Below, in pieces: positions 38,601 to 47,581 of a stretch of 64,000 nt of DNA (positions within the stretch are counted from its first letter, which is position 1; the number at the start of each line of letters is the position of its first letter). A program made the position numbers and the translations under genes. The notes under the pieces are model-generated. The model saw only the letters and a list, made by a program, of their open reading frames with translations. It did no database searches and had not been told where the DNA came from. Source of the stretch: Ochrobactrum vermis (GTDB lineage: Bacteria; Pseudomonadota; Alphaproteobacteria; Rhizobiales; Rhizobiaceae). The stretch is taken from NCBI RefSeq assembly GCF_002975205.1, contig NZ_PCOC01000002.1:1069001-1133000 (forward strand), written 5' to 3'.

Positions 38601-38645
38601 AGCGTGTCCCGAAAAGTGTGAAACGGTTTTCGGAACAAGATGCGT
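38601..38645. repeat. Dispersed palindrome, copy 2 (upstream of pcaI)
   Basis: The element runs AGCGTGTCCCGAAAAGTGTG then AAACGGTTTTCGGAACAAGATGCG-like sequence with imperfect dyad symmetry. It matches the copies at 29217 and (inverted) 47521. It is intergenic, 40-80 bp upstream of the pcaI start. Confidence 0.65.
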
Positions 38646-38683
38646 AAAAGCAAAAAGATGAAGCTTTGCGGTATGGAGGTGAG

Positions 38684-39391
38684 ATGGACAAGACAGTCGG
38701 AAGTCTGGCGGTGGCCGTTGACGGAATAGGTGAGGGTGCAACCGTCATGATCGGGGGATTTGGTGGCTCCGGCGCGCCAATCGAACTCATTCATGCCCTG
38801 ATCGACAAGGGCCCAAAGAACCTGACGGTCATCAACAACAATGCAGGCAATGGACGCATCGGTATTGCGGCCATGATCGATGCAGGGATGGTCAGGAAAA
38901 TGATCTGCTCGTTCCCGCGGTCTTCCGATCCGCGCGCTTTCACCGATAAGTACATCGCCGGTGAAATCGACCTTGAACTTGTGCCGCAGGGAACGTTGGC
39001 CGAACGTATCCGTGCGGGCGGTGCCGGTATTCCGGCTTTCTATACGCCGACAGCCTATGGCACCGAGCTTGCCGAGGGCAAGGTCATAGCCGAGTTCGAT
39101 GGACGATCTTACGTGCAGGAGCGGTGGCTGAAAGCCGATTTCGCGCTTATCAAAGCACATCTTGGCGATGTGCATGGCAACCTGACCTACCGCATGGCTG
39201 CTCGCAATTTCAATCCGCTGATGTGTATGGCTGCAGCCAAGACGATAGTGCAGGTATCTGAAGTTGTTCCGCTCGGCGGAATCGAACCGGAAGACGTCAT
39301 CACGCCGGGCATCTTCGTAGATAGTGTCGTCGAAGTTCCCAATCCGCAGCAGGAAGAAGAACTTATTCGGACGGGAGTGGCCTACGCATGA
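38684..39391 (+). CDS. pcaI: 3-oxoadipate CoA-transferase subunit A
   Basis: A 235-aa class I CoA-transferase alpha subunit (ATVMIGGFGGSGAPIELIHALIDKG, SFPRSSDPRAFTDKYIAGEIDLELVPQGTLAERIRAGGAGIPAFYTPT). It activates 3-oxoadipate with succinyl-CoA together with PcaJ. ATG 38684 sits after GGAGGTGAG; a TTG at 38666 is rejected. Confidence 0.92.
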   Translation: MDKTVGSLAVAVDGIGEGATVMIGGFGGSGAPIELIHALIDKGPKNLTVINNNAGNGRIGIAAMIDAGMVRKMICSFPRSSDPRAFTDKYIAGEIDLELVPQGTLAERIRAGGAGIPAFYTPTAYGTELAEGKVIAEFDGRSYVQERWLKADFALIKAHLGDVHGNLTYRMAARNFNPLMCMAAAKTIVQVSEVVPLGGIEPEDVITPGIFVDSVVEVPNPQQEEELIRTGVAYA

Positions 39392-40077
39392 TGATCGATA
39401 CTCATGAGGACATTAAACTGTCCAATGCCCAGATCGCATGGCGCGCCGCACAGGATATTCAGGATGGCGCCTATGTAAATCTTGGAATCGGTTTTCCTGA
39501 AATGGTGGCCCGCTATCAGCCGGAGGGACGGGAAGCAATTTTCCACACAGAGAACGGTGTTCTGGATTTCGGTGAAGCGCCGCCAGAAGGCGAGGAGGAT
39601 TGGGATCTGATCAATGCTGGCAAAAAAGCTGTTACGCTGAAGCCTGGCGCTGCATTCTTCCATCATGCCGATAGCTTCGCGATGGTGCGTGGCGGACATC
39701 TCGATGTTGCAATTCTGGGTGCCTATCAGGTTGCTCAGAACGGGGATCTCGCTAACTGGCGAGTTGGGGCCAAAGGCGTGCCTGCAGTCGGTGGCGCGAT
39801 GGATCTTGTACACGGTGCCAAGCAGGTCGTCGTAATCACCGAGCATATGACGAAAAAGGGTGAGCCGAAACTCGTCGAAAAATGCACTTTTCCACTGACT
39901 GGCGTCGCATGTATCACTCGCATCTATACCAGTCATGCCGTGATCGACATTGATCAAGGCCGTTTCGTGCTGCGTGAAAAACTGGCGGCGATGACACTTG
40001 AAGACCTTCAGGCCATGACCGGCGCAAAGCTCCACATTGATGGTCCGGTTGCCGATCTCGTTGTCCCAGAACTGTGA
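39388..40077 (+). CDS. pcaJ: 3-oxoadipate CoA-transferase subunit B
   Basis: A 229-aa beta subunit with the catalytic glutamate E55 in FHTENGVLDFGEAP. It starts with ATGATG overlapping the pcaI stop, indicating translational coupling of the heteromer. Confidence 0.92.
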   Translation: MMIDTHEDIKLSNAQIAWRAAQDIQDGAYVNLGIGFPEMVARYQPEGREAIFHTENGVLDFGEAPPEGEEDWDLINAGKKAVTLKPGAAFFHHADSFAMVRGGHLDVAILGAYQVAQNGDLANWRVGAKGVPAVGGAMDLVHGAKQVVVITEHMTKKGEPKLVEKCTFPLTGVACITRIYTSHAVIDIDQGRFVLREKLAAMTLEDLQAMTGAKLHIDGPVADLVVPEL

Positions 40078-40086
40078 GGCCATGTC

Positions 40087-41289
40087 ATGAGTGAAGCCTA
40101 TATCTGCGATTATATCCGCACTCCTATCGGTCGCTATGGTGGCGCGCTATCATCAATTCGTGCGGATGATCTTGGTGCGATTCCACTGAAAGCGCTTATG
40201 GAACGTAATGGTTCCGTCGATTGGGAAGCTGTCGATGACGTTATCTTCGGCTCGGCCAATCAGGCAGGAGAAGACAATCGCAACGTTGCGCGCATGTCAC
40301 TGCTTCTAGCTGGATTGCCCAGTGGGGTATCGGGAACGACGATCAATCGTCTCTGCGGTTCCGGGATGGATGCAGTCATAACCGCCGCACGCGCTGTCAA
40401 GGCGGGCGAGGCAGAGCTGCTCATTGCGGGTGGCGTGGAAAGCATGAGCCGTGCTCCCTTCGTCATGCCGAAGGCCGATAGTGCATTTTCACGTAGGGCG
40501 GAAATCTTCGATACGACGATCGGCTGGCGGTTCATCAATCCACTGATGAAAAAGCAGTACGGCGTCGATTCTATGCCGGAGACAGGTGAAAATGTCGCCG
40601 AAGATTTTCATGTCTCGCGGCAGGACCAGGACGTTTTTGCACTCCGCAGTCAGGAAAAGGCAGCTGCCGCACAGGCCAATGGACGCCTTGCGAAAGAAAT
40701 CGTCCCGGTTACGATCCCGCAACGCAAGGGTGATCCCGTAATTGTCGGAAAAGACGAACACCCACGCGCGACCAGCTTGGAAGCACTGGCGAAGCTGGGT
40801 ACGCCCTTTCGCGAGGGTGGTACCGTGACAGCTGGCAACGCTTCCGGCGTCAATGATGGAGCTGCCGCGCTTATCATCGCATCTGAAGCGGCCATCGAGA
40901 AACACGATCTCACGCCAATTGCCCGTATCATCGGTGGCGCAACGGCAGGCGTTCCTCCGCGCATCATGGGTATAGGTCCGGCTCCGGCGACAATGAAGCT
41001 TTCTGCACGTACCGGCATCGCACCCGATGCATTCGATGTAGTCGAACTGAATGAAGCATTTGCGTCGCAGGGGCTGGCAGTGTTGCGCAGTCTGGGAATT
41101 GCCGACGATGACAAGCGCGTCAATCCGAATGGTGGCGCTATTGCGCTCGGGCATCCGCTTGGCATGTCCGGGGCGCGCATTGCAGGCACGGCGGCGCTCG
41201 AGCTCTCGCTCAACGGCGGCAAATATGCTCTCGCAACAATGTGCATCGGCGTTGGGCAGGGCATTGCCATTGCGCTGGAACGCGTTTGA
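40087..41289 (+). CDS. pcaF: 3-oxoadipyl-CoA thiolase
   Basis: A 400-aa thiolase with nucleophilic C90 (RLCGSGMDAV), H356 (GHPLGMSGAR) and C386 (CIGVGQG). It splits 3-oxoadipyl-CoA into succinyl-CoA and acetyl-CoA, completing the pathway. Nine bp after pcaJ; a terminator follows. Acetyl-CoA acetyltransferases look similar, but the operon decides the call. Confidence 0.92.
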   Translation: MSEAYICDYIRTPIGRYGGALSSIRADDLGAIPLKALMERNGSVDWEAVDDVIFGSANQAGEDNRNVARMSLLLAGLPSGVSGTTINRLCGSGMDAVITAARAVKAGEAELLIAGGVESMSRAPFVMPKADSAFSRRAEIFDTTIGWRFINPLMKKQYGVDSMPETGENVAEDFHVSRQDQDVFALRSQEKAAAAQANGRLAKEIVPVTIPQRKGDPVIVGKDEHPRATSLEALAKLGTPFREGGTVTAGNASGVNDGAAALIIASEAAIEKHDLTPIARIIGGATAGVPPRIMGIGPAPATMKLSARTGIAPDAFDVVELNEAFASQGLAVLRSLGIADDDKRVNPNGGAIALGHPLGMSGARIAGTAALELSLNGGKYALATMCIGVGQGIAIALERV

Positions 41290-41302
41290 ACGTGAATAAA
41301 TG

Positions 41303-41333
41303 ACAAATCCGGACGCTTTTCGCCCGGATTTGT
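41303..41333 (+). terminator. Terminator of pcaIJF
   Basis: A perfect 10-bp stem ACAAATCCGG / CCGGATTTGT with an 11-nt loop, 13 bp after the pcaF stop. The downstream T-tract is weak (CCCTCC), so it may be partly Rho dependent. Confidence 0.65.
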
Positions 41334-41463
41334 TCCCTCCGACAGAGCAGTTACGACTTTTGTATTCTTGGGCGACTACAATATTGCCCGCGACTACCGA
41401 TCAAGTTAGCATGACCTCATTACAGCAACGGCGGGAACAACCCGTCGAACCAAAATGGGGAAC

Positions 41464-42513
41464 ATGTCGATGAAAATTGCTCGCCTTGCCCTGATGGGTG
41501 GCCTCCTGGCAACTGCACTTTATACCGGCTCCGCCGCTGCCCGCGACCTGACGGTCGTTTCTTGGGGCGGTAACTACCAGGACGCTCAGCGTGAAATCTA
41601 CTTCAAGCCCTTTTCTGAGAAGACCGGAAAGCCCTTGCTGGATGAATCTTGGGACGGTGGCTATGGCGTCGTTCAGGCGAAAGTAAAGGCAGGAGCGCCC
41701 AATTGGGATGTCGTGCAGGTAGAGGCCGAAGAGCTTGCCCTCGGCTGTGCGGATGGCCTTTATGAAAAGATTGATTGGGACAAGGTTGGAGGCAAGGACA
41801 AGTTCCTCGACAGCGCAGTCAATGATTGCGGTGTCGGTGCGATCGTGTGGTCGACAGCAATCGCCTATAACGCGGATAAGCTGAAAGAAGGCCCGCAATC
41901 CTGGGCCGACTTCTGGGATGTGAAAAAATTTCCGGGTAAGCGTTCTTTGCGTAAAGGCGCCAAGTACACGCTTGAATTCGCGCTCCTCGCTGATGGAGTC
42001 AGCAAGGATGAAGTCTATGATGTACTTTCAACCCCGGAAGGCGTGGATCGCGCGTTCAAAAAACTTGATGAGTTGAAGCCGAACATCGTCTGGTGGGAAG
42101 CGGGAGCGCAGCCGCTGCAATTACTGGCCTCGGATGAAGTGGTGATGGCATCGGCCTACAATGGACGTATCACAGGCATAAACAGGAGCGAAGGCAAGAA
42201 CTTCAAGGTGGTCTGGCCAGGTAGCATTTATGCTGTCGACAGCTGGGTGATCCTGAAGGACTCAGAGAATAAGGACGCGGGGCTGGATTTCATTGCATTT
42301 GCCAGCGAGCCCGATAATCAAGTGAAACTGCCCAAATATGTCGCATATGGCCTGCCGAACAAGGAGGCTGCAAGCCAGGTGCCTGCTGAATTCGCCTCCG
42401 ATCTTCCGACGGCTGAGGCCAATCTCAAAGATGCCCTCCCACTTAACGTCGATTTTTGGATCGATAATTCCGAAGAGTTGACGAAGCGTTTCAATGCCTG
42501 GTTGGCGCAATAA
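41464..42513 (+). CDS. PotD-like periplasmic binding protein (spermidine/putrescine-type ABC importer)
   Basis: A 349-aa family 1 solute-binding protein with signal peptide MSMKIARLALMGGLLATALYTGSAAA and mature RDLTVVSWGGNYQDAQREIYFKPF. The segments SWADFWDVKKFPGKRSLRKG and AYNGRITGI are usual in PotD-type proteins of Alphaproteobacteria. ATG 41464 follows GGGGAAC. It heads an SBP-ATPase-permease-permease operon. Whether it binds polyamines or another cation is undecidable here. Confidence 0.82.
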   Translation: MSMKIARLALMGGLLATALYTGSAAARDLTVVSWGGNYQDAQREIYFKPFSEKTGKPLLDESWDGGYGVVQAKVKAGAPNWDVVQVEAEELALGCADGLYEKIDWDKVGGKDKFLDSAVNDCGVGAIVWSTAIAYNADKLKEGPQSWADFWDVKKFPGKRSLRKGAKYTLEFALLADGVSKDEVYDVLSTPEGVDRAFKKLDELKPNIVWWEAGAQPLQLLASDEVVMASAYNGRITGINRSEGKNFKVVWPGSIYAVDSWVILKDSENKDAGLDFIAFASEPDNQVKLPKYVAYGLPNKEAASQVPAEFASDLPTAEANLKDALPLNVDFWIDNSEELTKRFNAWLAQ

Positions 42514-42584
42514 TCCATAATCATAGCCCCGTCCGTGCAAATTTGGACGGGGTTTCCCTGTTTTCCGGAAGATGGAGTGATTCA

Positions 42585-43652
42585 TTGACGGACTGCCGCA
42601 TCCGCTTCGAGAATATCAGCAAATCCTACGGTGATTTCAAAGTTATAGATGGTTTGAACCTCGATATAGATCGAGGTGAATTCGTGAGCCTGCTTGGGCC
42701 TTCCGGTTCAGGCAAGACGACGCTTCTGATGATGCTCGCTGGGTTCGAAAGCCCAAGCAGTGGGACAATTCACGTCGACGGCAAAACAATCAATACCGTC
42801 CCTTCCTACAAGCGTAATATGGGAGTGGTTTTTCAGAATTATGCGCTTTTCCCCCACATGACGGTTGGCGAAAATGTCGCATTTCCACTGCAGATGCGTG
42901 GCCTTGCGAAGGCGGAGGTCGGCAAGCTGGTGGATAAGGTGCTCGATATGGTGCAGCTTTCCACTATGCATGAGCGTAAGCCATCGCAGCTCTCCGGTGG
43001 GCAGCAACAGCGTGTTGCACTCGCCCGTGCACTGGTTTTCGAACCGGGAGTGGTCTTGATGGATGAGCCGCTCGGAGCGCTCGACAAGCAGTTGCGCGAA
43101 CAGATGCAACTCGACATCCGTGCGCTGCACAGCCGGTTGGGATTGACGATTGTTTTCGTCACCCATGACCAAAGCGAAGCCCTGACCATGTCGGACAGGA
43201 TCGCTGTTTTCAACAGAGGCAAAATCGAACAGATAGGCACACCGCGCGCGATCTATGACGAGCCGCAGACGCGGTTTGTCGCCGAGTTCATAGGCGAAAC
43301 CAATCTCGCTGAAGGAACAATCGAGCGGATGGAAGGTAGCAGTGCATTTATTCGTCTGAGCAATGGCGGCACGCTCACCGCGTCATCAAAGGGAACGCTG
43401 GCCATGGGACAGAAAGTTCTTTTGTCCATCCGGCCCGAGCGTATTGAGCTGGGCAGCGAGGGCAGTTCAGACAATCTTCTCAGAACGCGCGTGATTGACA
43501 GTGTCTATCAGGGAGATCATCTCCGTATTCAGCTTGATGCTCACGCTCATGATTTCATCGTTCGCCTTGACAGGAAAGCGCGCGAATGGACGCCTGGAAC
43601 GGATGTCGTAGCGGGGTTCAACGCCGCTGATTGCTGGACTATCGCAACATGA
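42585..43652 (+). CDS. PotA-like ABC transporter ATPase
   Basis: A 355-aa ATPase: Walker A GPSGSGKTT, VVFQNYALFPHMTVGENVAFPL, signature [19 protein letters not shown], Walker B VLMDEPLGALDKQLR, and a C-terminal TOBE domain (LSIRPERIELGS). TTG 42585 with GGAG seven bases upstream and continuing LTDCRIRFENISKSYG is the best start; the earlier opening at 42543 is not family-like. Confidence 0.85.
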   Translation: MTDCRIRFENISKSYGDFKVIDGLNLDIDRGEFVSLLGPSGSGKTTLLMMLAGFESPSSGTIHVDGKTINTVPSYKRNMGVVFQNYALFPHMTVGENVAFPLQMRGLAKAEVGKLVDKVLDMVQLSTMHERKPSQLSGGQQQRVALARALVFEPGVVLMDEPLGALDKQLREQMQLDIRALHSRLGLTIVFVTHDQSEALTMSDRIAVFNRGKIEQIGTPRAIYDEPQTRFVAEFIGETNLAEGTIERMEGSSAFIRLSNGGTLTASSKGTLAMGQKVLLSIRPERIELGSEGSSDNLLRTRVIDSVYQGDHLRIQLDAHAHDFIVRLDRKAREWTPGTDVVAGFNAADCWTIAT

Positions 43653-44824
43653 CGGTTCTACCCGGCAAAACTGTCCGAGCGATGTTCCTGATCGCGCCTT
43701 TATTTGTTTTCATAGCTTTATTTTTCCTGTGGCCTCTCGGAGTGATGATGAAACAGGCCGTGTCCGATACGGCGGTTTTGCGTGTTCTCCCTCAGACAGC
43801 CGAGGCTGTAAGCTTGTGGGACGGGCAATCGGGGCCGTCTCTGGATATGAAACAGGCTCTGGTGATGGATCTCAAATCCTCGACCGACCAGCAGGCCGTA
43901 GGTGACATGGTTCGCCGTCTGAACAGCGCTCAATCGGGCTTTCGAACGTTGATGAGTAAAACGCTTTCGGCCATAGAGAAGGGCGATCCTGTTCCCGACC
44001 TGGAAACGATCGACAAGCGATGGAGTCGCCCGGAATTCTGGCAGGCGATTGCAAATGCGCTTTCTCCAACAACTGATCGCAACCTGCTTGCGGCCGTGGA
44101 TATGGAGCGCGATACGTCCGGTGAGATTGTTTCCATGGCGCCGGGTACATCGGCCAACCGGGCGATCATGCTACGCACATTCTGGATTGCTGCGTTGGTG
44201 ACTCTGGCCTGTGCAATGATCGGTTATCCCTATGCTGTCTTGCTTACATCGTCTACGGGTTGGGTCAGAAATGTGCTTTTTGCTGCCGTTTTGCTGCCGT
44301 TGTGGACATCGTTGCTCGTGCGAACCGCTGCCTGGTTCATTCTCCTGCAGGACAAGGGACTTATCAACGACACGTTGATTTGGCTCGGCATTACGGATTC
44401 GCCTTTCCCGTTGATTTTCAACAGGGCAGGTGTGGTGATTGCCATGACGCATGTGCTTTTGCCGTTCATGGTGCTTCCGATCTATAGCGTGCTTGTATCG
44501 ATCCCGAGCAATCTGATGCCGGCGGCTGCATCGCTCGGTGCACCACCGTGGAGAGCTTTTCTGCGTGTATTGCTGCCACTGAGTATGCGCGGCATCCTGT
44601 CCGGCATGCTGCTCGTGTTCATGAGCGCTATTGGCTATTATATCACCCCGGCATTGATTGGTGGACCGAGCGACCAGATGATAAGCTCGATCATCGCCTA
44701 TTACGCGACCGGTTCAGCCAACTGGGGTATGGCTGGCGCACTCGGGCTCGTGTTGCTGGTTGCCTGTCTTATACTCTACGCTGTCTACGGGCGGCTTACT
44801 GCTGACGAACAGGGGAAGGCGTGA
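43649..44824 (+). CDS. PotB-like ABC permease with an enlarged periplasmic loop
   Basis: A 391-aa permease, about 100 aa longer than typical PotB. Helix 1 (about 12-33) is followed by a hydrophilic insertion of about 130 residues (35-165) before the canonical core, which starts at ANRAIMLRTFWIAALVTLACAMIGYPYAVLL. The EAA loop is PAAASLGAPPWRAFLRVLLPLSMRG. ATGA overlap with the ATPase. The insertion should face the periplasm. Confidence 0.85.
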   Translation: MTVLPGKTVRAMFLIAPLFVFIALFFLWPLGVMMKQAVSDTAVLRVLPQTAEAVSLWDGQSGPSLDMKQALVMDLKSSTDQQAVGDMVRRLNSAQSGFRTLMSKTLSAIEKGDPVPDLETIDKRWSRPEFWQAIANALSPTTDRNLLAAVDMERDTSGEIVSMAPGTSANRAIMLRTFWIAALVTLACAMIGYPYAVLLTSSTGWVRNVLFAAVLLPLWTSLLVRTAAWFILLQDKGLINDTLIWLGITDSPFPLIFNRAGVVIAMTHVLLPFMVLPIYSVLVSIPSNLMPAAASLGAPPWRAFLRVLLPLSMRGILSGMLLVFMSAIGYYITPALIGGPSDQMISSIIAYYATGSANWGMAGALGLVLLVACLILYAVYGRLTADEQGKA

Positions 44825-45615
44825 GCATGGGGCGCATCACGAAAATCCTGTTTGGTATCGCAGCGGTGGTCTTTTTGATTGCGCCTCTGCTCGCGATCCT
44901 TCCGCTTGCATTTACATCCAGCATATTCCTGACTTATCCGGTGCCCGGCTGGTCAGTGCGCTGGTTTGAAGAACTTGCTACGGCGGACGTCTGGCGGCGC
45001 GCAATCGTCAACAGCCTGATTATCGGTTCGGGAACGACGATCTTGGCGACTGTACTGGGAACCATGGCTGCACTCGGCTTGCGTAGCAGGATTTTGTTTT
45101 TTTCCGGCCCGGCTAAAACTCTGTTCCTGTTACCCATGGTCGTTCCCGCCGTCGTCATGGGGGTAGGGATGCAGTTGCTATTCGTGCGGCTTGGTATAGC
45201 GAATTCCTATCTTGGCGTGATCGTTGCTCATACCGTGATTTCGATACCCTTTGTTCTCGTGAGCGTTACCGGGGCGCTGGCTGGTATCGACAGGCGTGTC
45301 GAACTTGCAGCCGAGAGCCTGGGCGCATCACCCTTGACGGTGTTTCGAAAAATCACACTTCCGCTTGCCATGCCGGGCGTCGCTTCCGGTGCGGTGCTCG
45401 CTTTTGCTACTTCGCTGGACGAGGTTGTGCTGACACTGTTTGTTGCTGGTCCAAATCAGCGCACGTTGGCGCGTCAGATGTTTTCGACAATCCGAGAGAA
45501 TATCAGCCCGGCTATAGCTGCCGCAGCATTTCTGTTTATCGCAGGCACAGTACTTTTAGGTCTCGCAGCCATGTTATTTCGCCGAAGACGCGTGAATGGG
45601 ACTGTCTCCATCTGA
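44821..45615 (+). CDS. PotC-like ABC permease
   Basis: A 264-aa permease with the EAA loop ELAAESLGASPLTVFRKITLPLAMPGV and SLDEVVLTLFVAGP, the PotC hallmark. The GTG at 44821 overlaps the PotB-like stop (GTGA); ATG 44827 is an alternative. It ends the importer operon. Confidence 0.86.
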   Translation: MSMGRITKILFGIAAVVFLIAPLLAILPLAFTSSIFLTYPVPGWSVRWFEELATADVWRRAIVNSLIIGSGTTILATVLGTMAALGLRSRILFFSGPAKTLFLLPMVVPAVVMGVGMQLLFVRLGIANSYLGVIVAHTVISIPFVLVSVTGALAGIDRRVELAAESLGASPLTVFRKITLPLAMPGVASGAVLAFATSLDEVVLTLFVAGPNQRTLARQMFSTIRENISPAIAAAAFLFIAGTVLLGLAAMLFRRRRVNGTVSI

Positions 45616-45684
45616 CGTGCGGTATCGGATTCTCAGTCGGTCCGATGGGATAGGCTTGCCTTGGCCTGTTTTATTCTGAGCCGT

Positions 45685-46113
45685 TCAGCGATCAATCCGT
45701 GTCGAAAGAATGATGGATGACATCGTTCGCTCGACGCCTTCCAGTGCGCCGATGCGATCCAGGACGGCGTCGAGCTCTTGTATGGACGGAGCTTCGACAA
45801 CCACGATCATATCAAAATGCCCGCTGACGGAGTGAAGTGAGCGGACGGCCATCATGCCGCGCAGTGCTGTTTCGACTTTCGGGGCAAGTTTGGGCAGTGC
45901 CGTCACCAACACATGGGCGCGAACCAGATCGCGCTCGAATTCAGGTGCGATTCGCACCGTGTAACCTTCTATAACCCCGCGTTTTTCCAGTTTTTCGATC
46001 CGGCTTTGGACTGTGGTGCGGGAGACGCCGAGGCGCCTTGCTAGGTCCGCTGTCGAGGCGCGGGCATTTTCACGGAGGAGGGCGATGAGTGTAAGATCGG
46101 CTTCTGTCGTCAT
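45685..46113 (-). CDS. Lrp/AsnC family transcriptional regulator
   Basis: A 142-aa Lrp/AsnC protein: helix-turn-helix STADLARRLGVSRTTVQSRIEKLEKRGVI (about 19-48) and RAM effector domain (RAHVLVTALPKLAPKVETALRGMMAVRSLHSVSGHFDMIVVVEA). Divergent from the lysine dehydrogenase-like gene with TATGC-rich sites between, so it likely controls that gene in response to an amino acid. Confidence 0.9.
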   Translation of the reverse strand: MTTEADLTLIALLRENARASTADLARRLGVSRTTVQSRIEKLEKRGVIEGYTVRIAPEFERDLVRAHVLVTALPKLAPKVETALRGMMAVRSLHSVSGHFDMIVVVEAPSIQELDAVLDRIGALEGVERTMSSIILSTRIDR

Positions 46114-46123
46114 AATGCATATT

Positions 46124-46139
46124 GCATACGTTAATATGC
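46124..46139. promoter_or_regulatory. Candidate Lrp-type operator
   Basis: GCATACGTTAATATGC has perfect GCATA / TATGC arms just upstream of the Lrp start. Further TATGC, TTGCATA and TGCAT half-sites recur at about 46170-46220 in the same divergent region, consistent with cooperative Lrp-family binding. Confidence 0.5.
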
Positions 46140-46237
46140 GTAAACAAACAACGTCATATCGTCAGTTTGTATGCTTCTTTTTGCATGAAACTATGCGATT
46201 CTTGCATATCCGAATTGCATTCCAAGGGGAAACTCAC

Positions 46238-47341
46238 ATGAAAGAGATCGTTGTTGTCGGTGCAGGCAAAATCGGCGCTACCATTGCCGATCTTCTCGCT
46301 TCCACAGGCGAGTATGCCGTCACCGTTGTCGACCGTTCTCAGGAACAGCTCGATGCTCTGGAATCAGGTGCAGAAGTCAAGACGCAGGCGCTTGATATTG
46401 AAGATGCCAAGGCTCTTGAAGCCGCTCTTGCTGGCAAGTTCGCCGTACTCAGCGCCGCTCCATTTCATCTGACGACCCGTATCGCCGAAGCTGCAGCGAA
46501 GGCCGGCGTTCATTATCTCGACCTCACGGAAGATGTGGCAAGCACGCGCCGCGTCAAGGAGCTTGCGAAGGAAGCCAAGACGGCCTTCATTCCGCAGTGC
46601 GGACTCGCTCCCGGCTTCATCTCTATCGTTGCCTATGATCTGGCAAAGCGTTTTGACAAGCTCGACAGCGTTCGTATGCGCGTCGGTGCCCTGCCGCAAT
46701 ACCCTTCGAATGCTCTGAACTACAATCTGACCTGGAGCACCGATGGCGTTATCAATGAGTACATCGAGCCGTGCGAAGCCATCGTCAACGGTGAACTGAC
46801 TGAAGTTCCTGCTCTCGAAGAGCGTGAAGAATTCTCGCTTGATGGCGTCACCTATGAAGCCTTCAACACCTCCGGCGGGCTGGGCACGCTTTGCGAAACG
46901 CTCGAAGGCAAGGTGCGTACGCTCAACTACCGCACCATCCGTTATCCGGGTCACGTTGCGCTGATGAAGGCGCTTCTCAATGATCTGGGCCTGCGCCATC
47001 GTCGTGAAGTACTCAAGGACATTTTCGAAAATGCCCTGCCAACGACCCTTCAGGATGTTGTTGTGATTTTCGTGACAGTTTCCGGCACCAAGAATGGCCG
47101 CCTGGTTCAGGAAACCTACGCGAACAAGGTTTATGCTGCTCAGGTTGGCAAGATCGTTCGCTCGGGTATCCAGATCACGACGGCTTCGGCTATTTGCGCT
47201 GTGCTCGACATGCTCGCCAAGGGCGACCTTCCGCAGCAGGGCTTTATCCGTCAGGAAGACATCACGCTCAACGCGTTTCTCGCAAACCGCTTTGGCAAGG
47301 CTTATGCACAGGAAGACCATTGCGCACGTATGGTTGCCTGA
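46238..47341 (+). CDS. Saccharopine dehydrogenase-family enzyme, probable L-lysine 6-dehydrogenase
   Basis: A 367-aa NAD(P)-binding protein starting MKEIVVVGAGKIGATIADLL (G8-x-G10-x-x-G13). The size and motifs CGLAPGFISIVAYDL, YNLTWSTDGVINEY, FNTSGGLGTL and RTIRYPGHVALMK recall L-lysine 6-dehydrogenase (LysDH), which oxidises the lysine epsilon-amine, more than full-length saccharopine reductase. ATG 46238 follows AAGGGGA; a long upstream opening is discarded. Neighbours are an Lrp regulator and lysine/arginine/ornithine-type binding proteins, supporting a lysine catabolic role (inference). Carboxynorspermidine dehydrogenase is the main alternative. Confidence 0.75.
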   Translation: MKEIVVVGAGKIGATIADLLASTGEYAVTVVDRSQEQLDALESGAEVKTQALDIEDAKALEAALAGKFAVLSAAPFHLTTRIAEAAAKAGVHYLDLTEDVASTRRVKELAKEAKTAFIPQCGLAPGFISIVAYDLAKRFDKLDSVRMRVGALPQYPSNALNYNLTWSTDGVINEYIEPCEAIVNGELTEVPALEEREEFSLDGVTYEAFNTSGGLGTLCETLEGKVRTLNYRTIRYPGHVALMKALLNDLGLRHRREVLKDIFENALPTTLQDVVVIFVTVSGTKNGRLVQETYANKVYAAQVGKIVRSGIQITTASAICAVLDMLAKGDLPQQGFIRQEDITLNAFLANRFGKAYAQEDHCARMVA

Positions 47342-47363
47342 TAGCTTCCGCCGCATGAATGCA

Positions 47364-47397
47364 GGGTCTGTTGCGCTTGTACGCAACAGACCCTTTT
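47364..47397 (+). terminator. Strong Rho-independent terminator after the lysine dehydrogenase-like gene
   Basis: A perfect 12-bp stem GGGTCTGTTGCG / CGCAACAGACCC, a 6-nt loop and TTTT immediately after, 22 bp after the stop. Confidence 0.9.
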
Positions 47398-47520
47398 GCG
47401 TTTTGGTATTTGGAAAATCTGCCCTACCAAAGTCGCAGTTGAATCGGATCGGGTTTAAGCGCATTGCCCGGTCCAAACCGGCGGATGGATCTTTCCGCCC
47501 GCTTGATCTGTGTCTATCCG

Positions 47521-47562
47521 CGCATCGTATCCGAAACTGTTTCACCCGTTTCGGGGTGCGCT
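47521..47562. repeat. Dispersed palindrome, copy 3 (inverted, upstream of binding protein 1)
   Basis: Read on the minus strand it goes GCGCACCCCGAAACGGGTGA and then AACAGTTTCGGATACGATGCG, aligning with the copy at 38601 (CCCGAAAAGTGTGAAACGG...TTCGG...GATGCG). It lies about 20 bp upstream of the ATG of the first orphan binding protein, close to its ribosome site. Confidence 0.6.
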
Positions 47563-47581
47563 TTGAAGAAGTAGGAAAGTT

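Noticed and set aside
45624..45646. Possible terminator ATCGGA...TCCGAT between the PotC-like gene and the Lrp gene
   Set aside because: The stem is only 6 bp with an 11-nt loop and no T-tract; too weak to call.
46364..47545. 393-codon opening on the minus strand opposite the lysine dehydrogenase-like gene
   Set aside because: It spans a strong terminator and has no domain; it is a codon-bias shadow of the real gene.
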